Notes: generated by a model not told the origin, from the letters alone. A stretch of DNA of 64,000 nt from Pseudomonas azerbaijanoccidentalis (GCF_019145495.1 NZ_JAHSTU010000009.1:1-64000), one strand, 5' to 3'. Shown: positions 50,381-59,393, numbered from the stretch's first letter. Translations and numbers: made by a program.

Positions 50381-51019
50381 ATGGATAAATGGATTGAATT
50401 GGTCAAGGCCAAGATGAGTGAACTCAAAGTCACTCAAGAGATACTCGCCGAGCGCCTCGGGATGTCCCAGGGTGGCGTCGGGCATTGGCTGACAAAACGC
50501 CGTCAGCCGGGCATCGACGACATGAACCGGGTCTTGCACGCGTTGGGCCTGGGGTTTCTCGAAGTGGCGCTGGTGATCAGAGAACCGGGTGAGTCGCAGG
50601 ACGACGAGGTGTGCCTGACACACAAGTACAACCCGTACTTCCGTTACCCGGTCAGCGACTGGCGCGAAACCAGTGAAGTGCGCGATGGCGAGCCGGCGCA
50701 GTACCGTTTCGAATTGTCCGATTACCACGCGCAAGGTGCGGCTTTCTGGTTGACCGTCGCGGGTGATGCGATGACCGCGCCGAGTGGCCTGAGCATCGCC
50801 GAAGGCATGCTGATCCTGGTGGACCCGGACGTGGAAGCGGTGCCGGGCAAACTGGTCATTGCCCAGTGGCAGGGCAGTAAGGAGGCGATTTTTCGCAAGC
50901 TGATCGAAGAGGGCGGGCAGCGTTACCTGGTCCCGCTCAATCCGACGTATCCGAAAGCTCTTTACACCGAGGATTGCAGAATCATCGGCGTGGTGGTTCA
51001 GGCAACCGCCAGGTTTTGA
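50381..51019 (+). CDS. PrtR-like XRE/S24 repressor with Ser-to-Ala change at the peptidase nucleophile
   Basis: 212 residues from the ATG at 50381 (MDKWIELVKAKMSELKVTQE). HTH: EILAERLGMSQGGVGHWLTKRRQPGIDDMNRVLHALG, near identical to PrtR-type pyocin regulators. The C-terminal S24 domain reads TVAGDAMTAPSGLSIAEGMLILVDPD; LexA-like peptidases have GDSM here with Ser as nucleophile. The residue is Ala130 (codon GCG, 50768-50770). K173 (IFRKL) is at the expected position of the general base. It therefore looks unable to self-cleave. No phage or pyocin genes flank it. Confidence 0.85.
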   Translation: MDKWIELVKAKMSELKVTQEILAERLGMSQGGVGHWLTKRRQPGIDDMNRVLHALGLGFLEVALVIREPGESQDDEVCLTHKYNPYFRYPVSDWRETSEVRDGEPAQYRFELSDYHAQGAAFWLTVAGDAMTAPSGLSIAEGMLILVDPDVEAVPGKLVIAQWQGSKEAIFRKLIEEGGQRYLVPLNPTYPKALYTEDCRIIGVVVQATARF

Positions 51020-51058
51020 TCAGATCGGTCCTCGCCATGCGTAGGACCGATCTTCATT

Positions 51059-53005
51059 TCACGCTTCTTCCAGTTCGACCAGGGCACTGCCTTCGCTGAC
51101 CATCTCGCCTTCCTGGCAATACAGCGCCTTGATCACACCGGCGTGGGGTGCACGGATGCTGTGCTCCATCTTCATCGCTTCCAGCACCACCAATTGCGCG
51201 CCGGCTTCGACCGTTTGCCCGACCTCTACCAGCACCCGTACGATGCTGCCGTTCATGGGCGCGGTCAGGCCACCCTGATGGCTATGACTGGCTTCAACGG
51301 CGCTGATCGGGTCGTACGGCTCGATGCGGTGCAGCTCACCGTCCCATTGCAGGTAGACAACATTACCGCGACGAATCGCCCGATGCTGACGACGCACGCC
51401 GTCGTGTTCGGTGAGCAAGTACTCGCCCTTGAGTTGGGCATTGATGGTGCCCAATGTCAGCGCACGGTCCTGGCCTTCGCAGTTCAGGTGCAGGGCGGTT
51501 TCCCGGGGCAGGCCGGCACGCAAGCCATTGCTGTTGGCCCACGGTGAGCTTGGGTCGTCGGCTCGCGAGGTACTTGCCTGGCTCAGAGCAAACGCCTGGG
51601 CGGCGGCTTGCCAAAAAGCGTCACTAAGCGTTGCTGCTTGCGGTAGCAACTGCTCCTGATAACGCGGGATGAACCCGGTATCCAGCTCAGCTGCGGCAAA
51701 CGCCGGGTGACCGATGATCTGCCGCAGGAAGTTGATGTTGGTCTTGAGCCCGCCAATGGCGAACTCATCGAGCATGCTCAGCAGGCGCAACCGGGCCTGC
51801 TCGCGGTCCTCGCCCCAGGCAATCAACTTGCCCAGCATCGGGTCATAGAAGGGCGAAATTTCGTCGCCTTCTTCGACACCGCTGTCCACGCGACGGCCTG
51901 CGCCGGGTGCGGATTCGCGATACAGCTCCAGGCGACCCGTCGCTGGAAGAAAATCATTGGCCGGGTCTTCGGCATACAACCGCACTTCGATCGCATGGCC
52001 GATCAGGGGCACCTGATCCTGGGTCATCGGCAACGCCTCGCCGCGTGCCACGCGGATTTGCCACGCCACCAGATCGAGGCCGGTGATGGCTTCAGTGACC
52101 GGGTGCTCCACTTGCAGGCGTGTGTTCATCTCCATGAAGAAGAACTCGCCGCGCGCATCGAGCAAAAACTCCACGGTGCCGGCACCGACGTAACCGATGG
52201 CCTGCGCCGAACGCACGGCGGCTTCGCCCATGGCGCGGCGCAGTTCCGGGCTCAGGCCTGGTGCCGGGGCTTCTTCGACGACTTTCTGGTGTCGACGCTG
52301 AATCGAGCAGTCGCGTTCGTTTAGGTACAGGCAGTTGCCGTGCTGATCGGCGAACACCTGGATTTCCACATGACGCGGTTTGAGCAGGTATTTTTCCACC
52401 AGCATCCGCGAGTCGCCAAACGACGATTGCGCTTCACGCTGGGCGGAGGCGAGGGCTTCGGCCAGTTGGCTGACGTCCTCGACCACTTTCATGCCCTTGC
52501 CGCCGCCGCCAGCCGTGGCCTTGAGCAGCACCGGGTAGCCGATGCGTTCGCAAGCATCGCGGAATGTATCGAGGTCTTGAGCTTCGCCGTGATAACCCGG
52601 CACCAACGGCACGCCAGCGGTTTCCATCAGCGCTTTGGCCGCGGATTTGCTGCCCATGGCATCGATGGCCGAGGCGGGCGGACCGAGGAAAATCAGCCCG
52701 GCCGCTTCGATGGCGCGGGCGAAACCGGCGTTCTCCGACAAAAAGCCATAGCCAGGATGAATCGCCTGCGCGCCGCTGGCTTTGGCGGCGGCGATCAGTT
52801 TGTCGATTTGCAGATAGCTGTCCGCGGCTTTGCTGCCACCCAGATCGACGCGAATATCCGCTTCGCGACTGTGGCGGGCGTCACGGTCGGTGGCGCTGTG
52901 CACGGCCACGGTGGTCAGGCCCAAGGCCTTGGCCGTACGCATCACGCGGCAGGCGATTTCGCCACGGTTGGCCACCAGCAGGGACGTAATAACAGGTGCG
53001 CTCAT
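51059..53005 (-). CDS. liuD: Methylcrotonyl-CoA carboxylase, biotin-carrying alpha subunit
   Basis: 648 residues from the ATG at 53005 (overlaps the liuC stop by one base). Biotin carboxylase: VANRGEIACRVMRTAKALGLTTVAVHS, ATP grasp region GGGGKGMKVV and MEMNTRLQVEHPVTEAITGLDLV; C-terminal biotinyl domain with K612 in LEAMKMEHSIRAPHAGV. With LiuB it carboxylates 3-methylcrotonyl-CoA to 3-methylglutaconyl-CoA in leucine breakdown. Last gene of the liuABCD operon. Confidence 0.95.
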   Translation of the reverse strand: MSAPVITSLLVANRGEIACRVMRTAKALGLTTVAVHSATDRDARHSREADIRVDLGGSKAADSYLQIDKLIAAAKASGAQAIHPGYGFLSENAGFARAIEAAGLIFLGPPASAIDAMGSKSAAKALMETAGVPLVPGYHGEAQDLDTFRDACERIGYPVLLKATAGGGGKGMKVVEDVSQLAEALASAQREAQSSFGDSRMLVEKYLLKPRHVEIQVFADQHGNCLYLNERDCSIQRRHQKVVEEAPAPGLSPELRRAMGEAAVRSAQAIGYVGAGTVEFLLDARGEFFFMEMNTRLQVEHPVTEAITGLDLVAWQIRVARGEALPMTQDQVPLIGHAIEVRLYAEDPANDFLPATGRLELYRESAPGAGRRVDSGVEEGDEISPFYDPMLGKLIAWGEDREQARLRLLSMLDEFAIGGLKTNINFLRQIIGHPAFAAAELDTGFIPRYQEQLLPQAATLSDAFWQAAAQAFALSQASTSRADDPSSPWANSNGLRAGLPRETALHLNCEGQDRALTLGTINAQLKGEYLLTEHDGVRRQHRAIRRGNVVYLQWDGELHRIEPYDPISAVEASHSHQGGLTAPMNGSIVRVLVEVGQTVEAGAQLVVLEAMKMEHSIRAPHAGVIKALYCQEGEMVSEGSALVELEEA

Positions 53006-53820
53006 CAACGCGGCTCCTTGGTGGTGATTTCGGCTTGCCAGCTCGGCGCACGTTTTTGCAGAAAGGCGCGCAAGCCTTCCTGGCCTTCGGGGCTGACGCG
53101 GATGCGGGCGATGGCGTTTTCGGTGTAGCGGCGCAGGGCCGGGTTCAGCGAGCCGTCGCCGACTTCACGCAGCAAGTCTTTGCTGGCGCGCATGGCGGCC
53201 GGGCTGTTGAGCAGCAAGTTGTCAATCCATTGCTCGATTTTTTGCTCCAGCTCGGCCGTCGGATAACTCTCCGACAACAAGCCCAGCTCCCGCGCCCGTT
53301 GCCCGCCAAAGCGTTCGGCGGTCAAGGCATAGCGACGGCTAGCGCGTTCGCCAATGGCTTGCACCACGAACGGACTGATCACGGCTGGCGCCAGGCCAAT
53401 GCGTACTTCCGACAGGCAGAATTGCGCGTCATCGGCACCGATGGCCATGTCGCAGCAACTGATCAGGCCCAACGCGCCACCAAAGGCTGCACCTTGCACC
53501 ACGGCCAGGGTTGGCACTTTCAGTTTGGCCAGGTTGTACATCAATTCCGCCAGTTCCCGGGCGTCGTCGAGGTTGGTGTGGTAATCGAGTTCGGCCGATT
53601 GCTGCATCCACGCCAGGTCGGCGCCGGCGCTGAAATGCTTGCCGCGACCGCGCACGATCAGGAACCGCAGGCTGGCGTCGCTCGCGACTTTGTCGAGGGC
53701 GAGGATCAGTTCGCGGATCATCTCGGCGTTGAAGGCATTGTTCTTTTCTTCACGGCTGAGCCACAGCGTGGCGAAACCACGGGGGTCGGTCAGCAGTTCG
53801 AGGGTATTGAAGTCGCTCAT
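53005..53820 (-). CDS. liuC: 3-methylglutaconyl-CoA hydratase (enoyl-CoA hydratase family)
   Basis: 271 residues. Crotonase fold: NAFNAEMIRELILALDKV, oxyanion-hole RGRGKHFSAGADLAWM and QGAAFGGALGLISCCDMAIGADDAQFCLSEVRIGLAPAVISP with the catalytic Glu in EVRIGL. Hydrates 3-methylglutaconyl-CoA to HMG-CoA, the MvaB substrate. It lies between liuB (13 bp before) and liuD (overlapping), the normal liu order. Confidence 0.92.
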   Translation of the reverse strand: MSDFNTLELLTDPRGFATLWLSREEKNNAFNAEMIRELILALDKVASDASLRFLIVRGRGKHFSAGADLAWMQQSAELDYHTNLDDARELAELMYNLAKLKVPTLAVVQGAAFGGALGLISCCDMAIGADDAQFCLSEVRIGLAPAVISPFVVQAIGERASRRYALTAERFGGQRARELGLLSESYPTAELEQKIEQWIDNLLLNSPAAMRASKDLLREVGDGSLNPALRRYTENAIARIRVSPEGQEGLRAFLQKRAPSWQAEITTKEPR

Positions 53821-53833
53821 GTTCTTCTCCCGA

Positions 53834-55441
53834 TCACATCCGGAACACGCCGAAGCGGCTCGGTTCGATTGGCGCGTTCAACGACGCGGACAAAGCCAGG
53901 GCCAGTACATCGCGGGTCTGGGCCGGGTCGATGACACCGTCGTCCCACAAGCGAGCGCTGGAATAGTAGGGGTGTCCCTGTTCTTCGTATTGGTCGAGGA
54001 TCGGTTGCTTGATCTCCGCTTCCTGCTCGGCGCTGAAACCCTGGCCACTGCGTTCGGCCTGTTCACGCTTGACCTGCACCAGCACGCCGGCTGCCTGCTC
54101 GGCACCCATCACGCCGATGCGCGCATTCGGCCACATCCACAAGAAGCGCGGATCGTAGGCGCGACCGCACATGCCGTAGTTGCCGGCACCGAAGCTGCCG
54201 CCGATGATCACGGTGAACTTCGGCACCTTGGCGCAGGCCACCGCCGTCACCAGTTTTGCGCCATGCTTGGCGATGCCGCCGGCCTCGTACTTCTGGCCGA
54301 CCATGAAACCGGTGATGTTTTGCAGGAACAGCAGCGGAATACCACGCTGGCAGGCAAGCTCAATAAAGTGCGCGCCTTTCTGCGCCGCTTCAGCGAACAG
54401 GATGCCGTTGTTGGCAAGGATCGCGATCGGGTAACCGTGCAGGTAGGCAAAACCGCAGACCAGGGTGGTCCCGAACAGCGCCTTGAACTCGTCGAACACC
54501 GAGCCGTCGACCAATCGTGCGATGACTTCGCGCACGTCAAACGGTTGCTTCGCGTCGGCCGGGACCACGCCGTACAACTCGTCGCTGCTGTACAGCGGCG
54601 CGATCGGTGCACGCTGTTGCACGTCACCGAGTTTGCGCCAGTTGAGGTTGGCGATGCTGCGGCGCGCGATGGCGAGGGCATGTTCATCGCTCTCGGCGTA
54701 ATGGTCGGCCACACCGGAGATCTTGCAGTGCACATCGGCACCGCCGAGGTCTTCGGCACTGACCACTTCACCGGTCGCAGCCTTCACCAGCGGCGGGCCG
54801 GCGAGGAAGATCGTTGCTTGTTCGCGGACCATGATCGCTTCGTCGGCCATCGCCGGTACATAGGCGCCGCCCGCGGTGCAGGAACCCATGACCACGGCAA
54901 TTTGCGGGATGCCCATGGCGCTCATGTTCGCCTGGTTGAAGAAGATCCGCCCGAAGTGCTCACGATCCGGGAACACTTCATCCTGGCGCGGCAGGTTGGC
55001 GCCGCCGGAGTCCACCAGATAAATGCACGGCAGACGGTTCTGCTGGGCGATGGTCTGGGCGCGCAGGTGTTTTTTCACGGTCAGCGGGTAGTACGAGCCA
55101 CCTTTTACCGTGGCATCGTTGGCGACGATCATGCATTCGACGCCTTCCACCCGACCGATCCCGGCAATCACGCCAGCGGCGGGAACGTCTTCGCCGTAAA
55201 CCTCGTAGGCCGCCAGTTGGCTGATCTCCAGAAACGGCGAACCCGGATCAAGCAAGCGGTTGATGCGCTCGCGCGGCAGCAGTTTGCCTCGAGAGGTGTG
55301 GCGTTCCTGAGCCTTCGGGCCGCCACCTTGCGCCACTTGGGCGAGCAGGGTGTGCAACGCGTCGACCTGCTTGAGCATCGCCGCACTGTTGCTGGCGAAC
55401 TCCGCTGAACGAGGGTTGAGCTGGGTATGCAAGATAGCCAT
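53834..55441 (-). CDS. liuB: Methylcrotonyl-CoA carboxylase beta (carboxyltransferase) subunit
   Basis: 535 residues, full length for MCC-beta. Contains RERINRLLDPGSPFLEISQLAAYEVYG, YYPLTVKKHLRAQTIAQQNRLPCIYLVDSGGANLPRQDEVFPD, the carboxyltransferase HFGRIFFNQANMSAMGIPQIAVVMGSCTAGGAYVPAM and GSFGAGNYGMCGRAYDPRFLW. Pairs with LiuD. It follows liuA by 12 bp. Confidence 0.96.
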   Translation of the reverse strand: MAILHTQLNPRSAEFASNSAAMLKQVDALHTLLAQVAQGGGPKAQERHTSRGKLLPRERINRLLDPGSPFLEISQLAAYEVYGEDVPAAGVIAGIGRVEGVECMIVANDATVKGGSYYPLTVKKHLRAQTIAQQNRLPCIYLVDSGGANLPRQDEVFPDREHFGRIFFNQANMSAMGIPQIAVVMGSCTAGGAYVPAMADEAIMVREQATIFLAGPPLVKAATGEVVSAEDLGGADVHCKISGVADHYAESDEHALAIARRSIANLNWRKLGDVQQRAPIAPLYSSDELYGVVPADAKQPFDVREVIARLVDGSVFDEFKALFGTTLVCGFAYLHGYPIAILANNGILFAEAAQKGAHFIELACQRGIPLLFLQNITGFMVGQKYEAGGIAKHGAKLVTAVACAKVPKFTVIIGGSFGAGNYGMCGRAYDPRFLWMWPNARIGVMGAEQAAGVLVQVKREQAERSGQGFSAEQEAEIKQPILDQYEEQGHPYYSSARLWDDGVIDPAQTRDVLALALSASLNAPIEPSRFGVFRM

Positions 55442-55453
55442 GGACAGCTCCGA

Positions 55454-56617
55454 TTAGCGGGTTTCGTTGAACAGTTCGCGACCGATCAGCATGCGACGGA
55501 TCTCACTGGTGCCCGCGCCGATTTCGTACAGCTTGGCGTCTCGTAACAGACGACCGGCCGGGAATTCGTTGATGTAGCCGTTGCCGCCAAGAATCTGGAT
55601 CGCGTCGAGGGCCATTTGCGTGGCGCGTTCGGCGCTGTAGAGGATCACGCCCGCGGCGTCCTTGCGTGTGGTTTCGCCGCGTTCGCAGGCCTGGGCCACG
55701 GCATACAGATAGGCGCGGCTGGCGTTGAGTTGGGTGTACATGTCGGCGACTTTGCCCTGGATCAGCTGGAACTCGCCGATGCTTTGGCCGAACTGCTTGC
55801 GATCGTGGATGTACGGCACGATCAGGTCCATGCACGCTTGCATGATCCCGGTCGGGCCGCCGGAGAGGACGACGCGTTCGTAGTCGAGACCGCTCATCAG
55901 TACCTTCACGCCGCCGTTTAGCACGCCAAGGATATTTTCTTCCGGCACTTCGACGTCATCGAAAAACAGCTCGCAAGTATTCGAACCGCGCATGCCGAGC
56001 TTGTCGAACTTGTTGCTGCGGCTGAAGCCTTTCCAGTCGCGCTCGACGATGAACGCGGTGATGCCGTGCGGGCCTTTTTCCAGGTCGGTCTTGGCGTAGA
56101 TCACGTAGGTGTTGGCGTCCGGGCCATTGGTGATCCAGGTCTTGCTGCCATTGAGCACGTACTTGTCGCCGCGTTTGTCAGCGCGCAGTTTCATCGACAC
56201 CACGTCAGAACCGGCATTCGGCTCGCTCATGGCCAAGGCGCCGATGTGCTCGCCGCTGATCAGCTTCGGCAGGTATTTGGCTTTCTGTTCGTGGTTGCCG
56301 TTGCGGTTGATCTGGTTGACGCACAGGTTGGAGTGCGCGCCGTAGGACAACGCCACCGAGGCCGAGCCGCGGCTGATTTCTTCCATGGCTACCACGTGCG
56401 CCAGGTAGCCCAGGCCGGCGCCGCCGTACTCTTCCGGCACGGTAATGCCTAGCAGGCCCATGTCGCCGAATTTGCGCCACAGGTCAGCGGGGAACAGGTT
56501 GTCGATGTCGATCTGAGCGGCGCGCGGGGCGATCTCTTTGGCGACGAAGGACTGAACCTGATCGCGCAGCATGTCGATGGTTTCACCGAGGGCGAAGTTC
56601 AGGGATGGGTAGCTCAT
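55454..56617 (-). CDS. liuA: Isovaleryl-CoA dehydrogenase
   Basis: 387 residues. Acyl-CoA dehydrogenase signatures ALAMSEPNAGSDVVSMKL and a GFSRSNKFDKLGMRGSNTCELFFDDVEVPEENILG region specific for the isovaleryl branch; the catalytic Glu appears in LDYERVVLSGG (IVD-type placement) and QILGGNGYINEFPAGRLLRDAKLYEIGAGTSEI at the end. First step of leucine-derived isovaleryl-CoA breakdown; electrons go to ETF. First gene of liuABCD, behind two LiuR-like operators. Confidence 0.94.
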   Translation of the reverse strand: MSYPSLNFALGETIDMLRDQVQSFVAKEIAPRAAQIDIDNLFPADLWRKFGDMGLLGITVPEEYGGAGLGYLAHVVAMEEISRGSASVALSYGAHSNLCVNQINRNGNHEQKAKYLPKLISGEHIGALAMSEPNAGSDVVSMKLRADKRGDKYVLNGSKTWITNGPDANTYVIYAKTDLEKGPHGITAFIVERDWKGFSRSNKFDKLGMRGSNTCELFFDDVEVPEENILGVLNGGVKVLMSGLDYERVVLSGGPTGIMQACMDLIVPYIHDRKQFGQSIGEFQLIQGKVADMYTQLNASRAYLYAVAQACERGETTRKDAAGVILYSAERATQMALDAIQILGGNGYINEFPAGRLLRDAKLYEIGAGTSEIRRMLIGRELFNETR

Positions 56618-56673
56618 GGGTCACCTTTTTGGCTTTTTTGTAGGGCGGGGAGGCCGTGCTTTGGTTCTCACCT

Positions 56674-56687
56674 TTACGTTAACGTAA
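56674..56687. promoter_or_regulatory. LiuR-type operator 1 (liuA promoter)
   Basis: TTACGTTAACGTAA, perfect 14-bp palindrome. On the minus strand it overlaps a TTGACA-17-TACGTT promoter reading into liuA. Confidence 0.75.
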
Positions 56688-56715
56688 GCCTGTGACGAAA
56701 GGCTGTCAATCACCC

Positions 56716-56731
56716 TTTACGTTAACGTCAA
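56716..56731. promoter_or_regulatory. LiuR-type operator 2 (liuA/acyl-CoA synthetase region)
   Basis: TTTACGTTAACGTCAA with the same ACGTTAACGT core as operator 1, 42 bp away. A related site stands before liuR (61026-61041). Confidence 0.72.
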
Positions 56732-56822
56732 CTTGAGCGAGAGTAGTGCCAGTTCAAGATAGAACGCGGACCTGCATGGTGGGGCCGCCGGTAGCCCATT
56801 AATAAAGACAATAGGGGTCGTC

Positions 56823-58517
56823 ATGGATCAACCCAGTGCAAGCCCGCAACGCAGTTACACCCGTGGTTCCCAGGACAAAGCCTTGCTGGCGATGACCATC
56901 GGCCAGGCGTTCGATAACACGGTGGCGCAGTATTCGGCCGGGGAGGCGCTGGTCGTGCGCCATCAACAGCTGCGCTACACCTGGCAACAACTGGCGGACG
57001 CCGCGAACCTGCACGCCAGGGCGCTGCTGGCATTGGGGCTGCAAGCCGGTGACCGCCTCGGCATCTGGGCGCCGAACTGCGCGCAATGGTGCATCACACA
57101 GATCGCCACGGCGAAAATCGGTGTGATCCTGGTCAACATCAACCCCGCCTATCGCAGTTCCGAACTCGAATACGTGCTGAAGCAGTCCGGCTGCCAATGG
57201 CTGGTGTGCGCGGGGGCATTCAAGAGCTCCAACTACCACGCCATGTTGCAAGGCCTGGTGCCGGAACTGGCCGAGCAATCGATTGGCAAACTCCAGAGTG
57301 AACGCCTGCCGGAACTGCGCGGCGTCATCAGCCTGGACGCACAGCCGCCCAGCGGCTTCCTGCCATGGTCGCAATTGACCGATCTGGCTGGCAGCGTATC
57401 GGGTGAAAAACTGCGCGAACGTCAGGACAGCCTGCATTTCGATCAGGCGGTAAACATTCAATACACCTCGGGCACCACCGGTTTTCCCAAGGGCGCGACC
57501 CTCAGTCACTACAACATACTCAACAACGGTTACATGGTCGGCGAAAGCCTCGGCCTGACCGCCGCTGATCGCCTGGTGATCCCGGTGCCGCTGTATCACT
57601 GCTTCGGCATGGTCATGGGCAACCTCGGCTGCATCACTCACGGCAGCACGATGATTTACCCCAATGATGCATTTGATCCGTTGCTGACCCTCAGCACCGT
57701 CGCCGACGAGAAAGCCACCGCGTTGTACGGCGTGCCGACCATGTTCATCGCCATGCTCGATCAGCCGCAGCGTGCCGAATTCGATCTGTCGAGCCTGCGC
57801 ACCGGGATCATGGCGGGGGCGACGTGCCCTATCGAAGTGATGCGCCGGGTCATCAGCGAAATGCACATGAGCGAAGTGCAGATTGCCTACGGCATGACGG
57901 AAACCAGCCCGGTGTCGCTGCAGACCGGTCCATCGGACGAATTGGAATTGCGCGTGACCACGGTCGGCCGCACTCAGCCGCAACTGGAAAGCAAGATCAT
58001 CGACGAAGCGGGCAACCTGGTCCCGCGCGGCACCATCGGTGAGCTGTGCACTCGCGGTTACAGCGTGATGCTCGGTTATTGGAACAATCCCGAAGGCACC
58101 GCAGAAGCGATCGATCAGGCAGGCTGGATGCACACCGGCGACCTGGCGAGCATGAATGACGAGGGTTACGTGTGCATTGCCGGGCGTAACAAGGACATGA
58201 TCATCCGCGGCGGCGAAAACATTTATCCGCGGGAGCTGGAAGAGTTTTTCTTCACTCACCCGGCCGTTGCCGACGTGCAGGTGATCGGCATTCCTTGCTC
58301 GCGCTACGGTGAAGAGATCGTTGCCTGGATCAAGTTCCACCCCGGCCACAGTGCCACCGAGCAAGAGCTGCAAACCTGGTGCAAGGAGCGCATTGCGCAC
58401 TTCAAGACGCCGCGCTACTTCAAGTTTGTCGAAGAGTTTCCGATGACGGTGACCGGCAAGATCCAGAAATTCCGCATGCGCGAGATCAGTATCGAGGAGC
58501 TCAAAGCGATACCGTAG
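56823..58517 (+). CDS. AMP-forming acyl-CoA synthetase (fatty acid/short-branched type)
   Basis: 564 residues; AGGGG just before the ATG. ANL-family motifs: A3 YTSGTTGFPKGAT (214-226), A5 YGMTETSPVSLQTGP, A7/A8 HTGDLASMNDEGYVCIAGRNKDMIIRGGENIYPRELEEFF and A10 lysine near TVTGKIQKFRMREIS. Activates a carboxylic acid to its CoA ester, likely isovalerate, a related branched acid or medium-chain acid, given divergence from liuA across the LiuR sites. Its last eight codons (IEELKAIP) lie in the first copy of a 178-bp tandem repeat, and two further copies of that end follow downstream. Confidence 0.93.
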   Translation: MDQPSASPQRSYTRGSQDKALLAMTIGQAFDNTVAQYSAGEALVVRHQQLRYTWQQLADAANLHARALLALGLQAGDRLGIWAPNCAQWCITQIATAKIGVILVNINPAYRSSELEYVLKQSGCQWLVCAGAFKSSNYHAMLQGLVPELAEQSIGKLQSERLPELRGVISLDAQPPSGFLPWSQLTDLAGSVSGEKLRERQDSLHFDQAVNIQYTSGTTGFPKGATLSHYNILNNGYMVGESLGLTAADRLVIPVPLYHCFGMVMGNLGCITHGSTMIYPNDAFDPLLTLSTVADEKATALYGVPTMFIAMLDQPQRAEFDLSSLRTGIMAGATCPIEVMRRVISEMHMSEVQIAYGMTETSPVSLQTGPSDELELRVTTVGRTQPQLESKIIDEAGNLVPRGTIGELCTRGYSVMLGYWNNPEGTAEAIDQAGWMHTGDLASMNDEGYVCIAGRNKDMIIRGGENIYPRELEEFFFTHPAVADVQVIGIPCSRYGEEIVAWIKFHPGHSATEQELQTWCKERIAHFKTPRYFKFVEEFPMTVTGKIQKFRMREISIEELKAIP

Positions 58518-59023
58518 GAGCTGCCGAAGGCTGCGATCTTTTAGGGTTGGCGAAGGTCAAGATCAAAAGATCGCAGGCTGCGCCAGCTCCTACAAGGTTG
58601 TGGTTCTCCTGGAAAGCTCAAACGCCAGACAGCACAAAGGGGAGCGAAGCTCCCCTTTTTATTTCGTTATCGAGGAGCTCAAAGCGATACCGTAGGAGCT
58701 GCCGAAGGCTGCGATCTTTTAGGGTTGGCGAAGGTCAAGATCAAAAGATCGCAGGCTGCGCCAGCTCCTACAAGGTTGTGGTTCTCCCGGAAAACTCAAA
58801 CGCCAGACAGCACAAAGGGGAGCGAAGCTCCCCTTTTTATTTCGTTATCGAGGAGCTCAAAGCAATACCGTAGGAGCTGCCGAAGGCTGCGATCTTTTAG
58901 GGTTGGCGAAGGTCAAGATCAAAAGATCGCAGGCTGCGCCAGCTCCTACAAGGTTGTGGTTCTCCTGGAAAACTCAAACGCCAGACAGCACAAAGGGGAG
59001 CGAAGCTCCCCTTTAATTTCGTT
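58491..59023. repeat. Three tandem copies of a 178-bp unit, including the 3' end of the acyl-CoA synthetase gene
   Basis: Units start at 58491, 58669 and 58847 (each ATCGAGGAGCTCAAAGC...), exactly 178 bp apart. Each holds the last eight codons and stop of the synthetase gene, a dispersed palindrome (GTAGGAGCTGCCGAAGGC ... GGCTGCGCCAGCTCCTACA), a spacer, and the hairpin AAAGGGGAGC-GAA-GCTCCCCTTT. Copies differ at only a few bases (for example GCGATACC against GCAATACC, and a shorter T-run in copy 3). The open frame across copies 1-2 ends again with IEELKAIP. Confidence 0.96.
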
Positions 59024-59368
59024 GCGCGTGCTCTTTTTTTATTATTGAGGGTCGGTCTGTTTTTGTTTTTGGCAACCGTTGCCCTTTACCGCTGTTTTTG
59101 GCGATCCCCATCCGGGATCAAGAGCAAACGTATTTTTTTGAGCGCTGATCTACTTTCTCGCTAAGCGATCCAACCGATTCGGGAGCTACCTGAAGGTAGT
59201 TTTATTATTCTCTGTCCGGTTGCGGGTAACTCCGAAAAGCACCCTGAAAAGCACATCTTCTCCAAAAAAATCTGTTAGCTGCGTCTCTGCCGTGTTGTTT
59301 TTGTTATGTCAGAGTCGTTACGTCTTGTTTTTATTAGGGTTGCCGCAATTTTTTTATTCTTGTTATGC
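58994..59368 (-). ncRNA. crcY: CrcY-type small RNA that sequesters Hfq/Crc
   Basis: On the minus strand, about 12 nt after a sigma-54 element, a ~375-nt transcript starts near GCATAACAAGAATAAAAAAA. It contains repeated A-rich Hfq/Crc motifs (AATAAAAACAAG, AACAAAAACAAC, AATAATAAAAC, CAAAAACAAAAACAG, CAATAATAAAAAAAG) and ends at hairpin GGGGAGC-TTC-GCTCCCC-TTT (59013-58994). Length, motif spacing, RpoN promoter and location next to the HMG-CoA lyase gene match CrcY of P. putida. It should rise with CbrAB activity and relieve catabolite repression. Its terminator is the hairpin of the third 178-bp repeat. Confidence 0.85.
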
Positions 59369-59377
59369 GATAGAGAT

Positions 59378-59393
59378 AGCAGGAGGCGTGCCA
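59378..59393 (-). promoter_or_regulatory. Sigma-54 promoter of crcY
   Basis: On the minus strand TGGCACGCCTCCTGCT, GG and GC 12 bp apart. Upstream TGTTAC (59516-59511), TAACA (59507-59503) and GTAACA (59481-59476) are probable CbrB half-sites. Confidence 0.82.

Noticed and set aside
49910..51019. Prophage or pyocin cluster suggested by the PrtR-like repressor
   Set aside because: No lysis, tail, holin or integrase genes within reach; neighbours are prrF and leucine catabolism.
56799..58400. Minus-strand open frame of about 530 codons over the acyl-CoA synthetase
   Set aside because: Antisense shadow; the plus strand has all ANL motifs.
58491..59023. CRISPR-like array
   Set aside because: The repeats are contiguous 178-bp units without unique spacers and include coding sequence; no cas gene.
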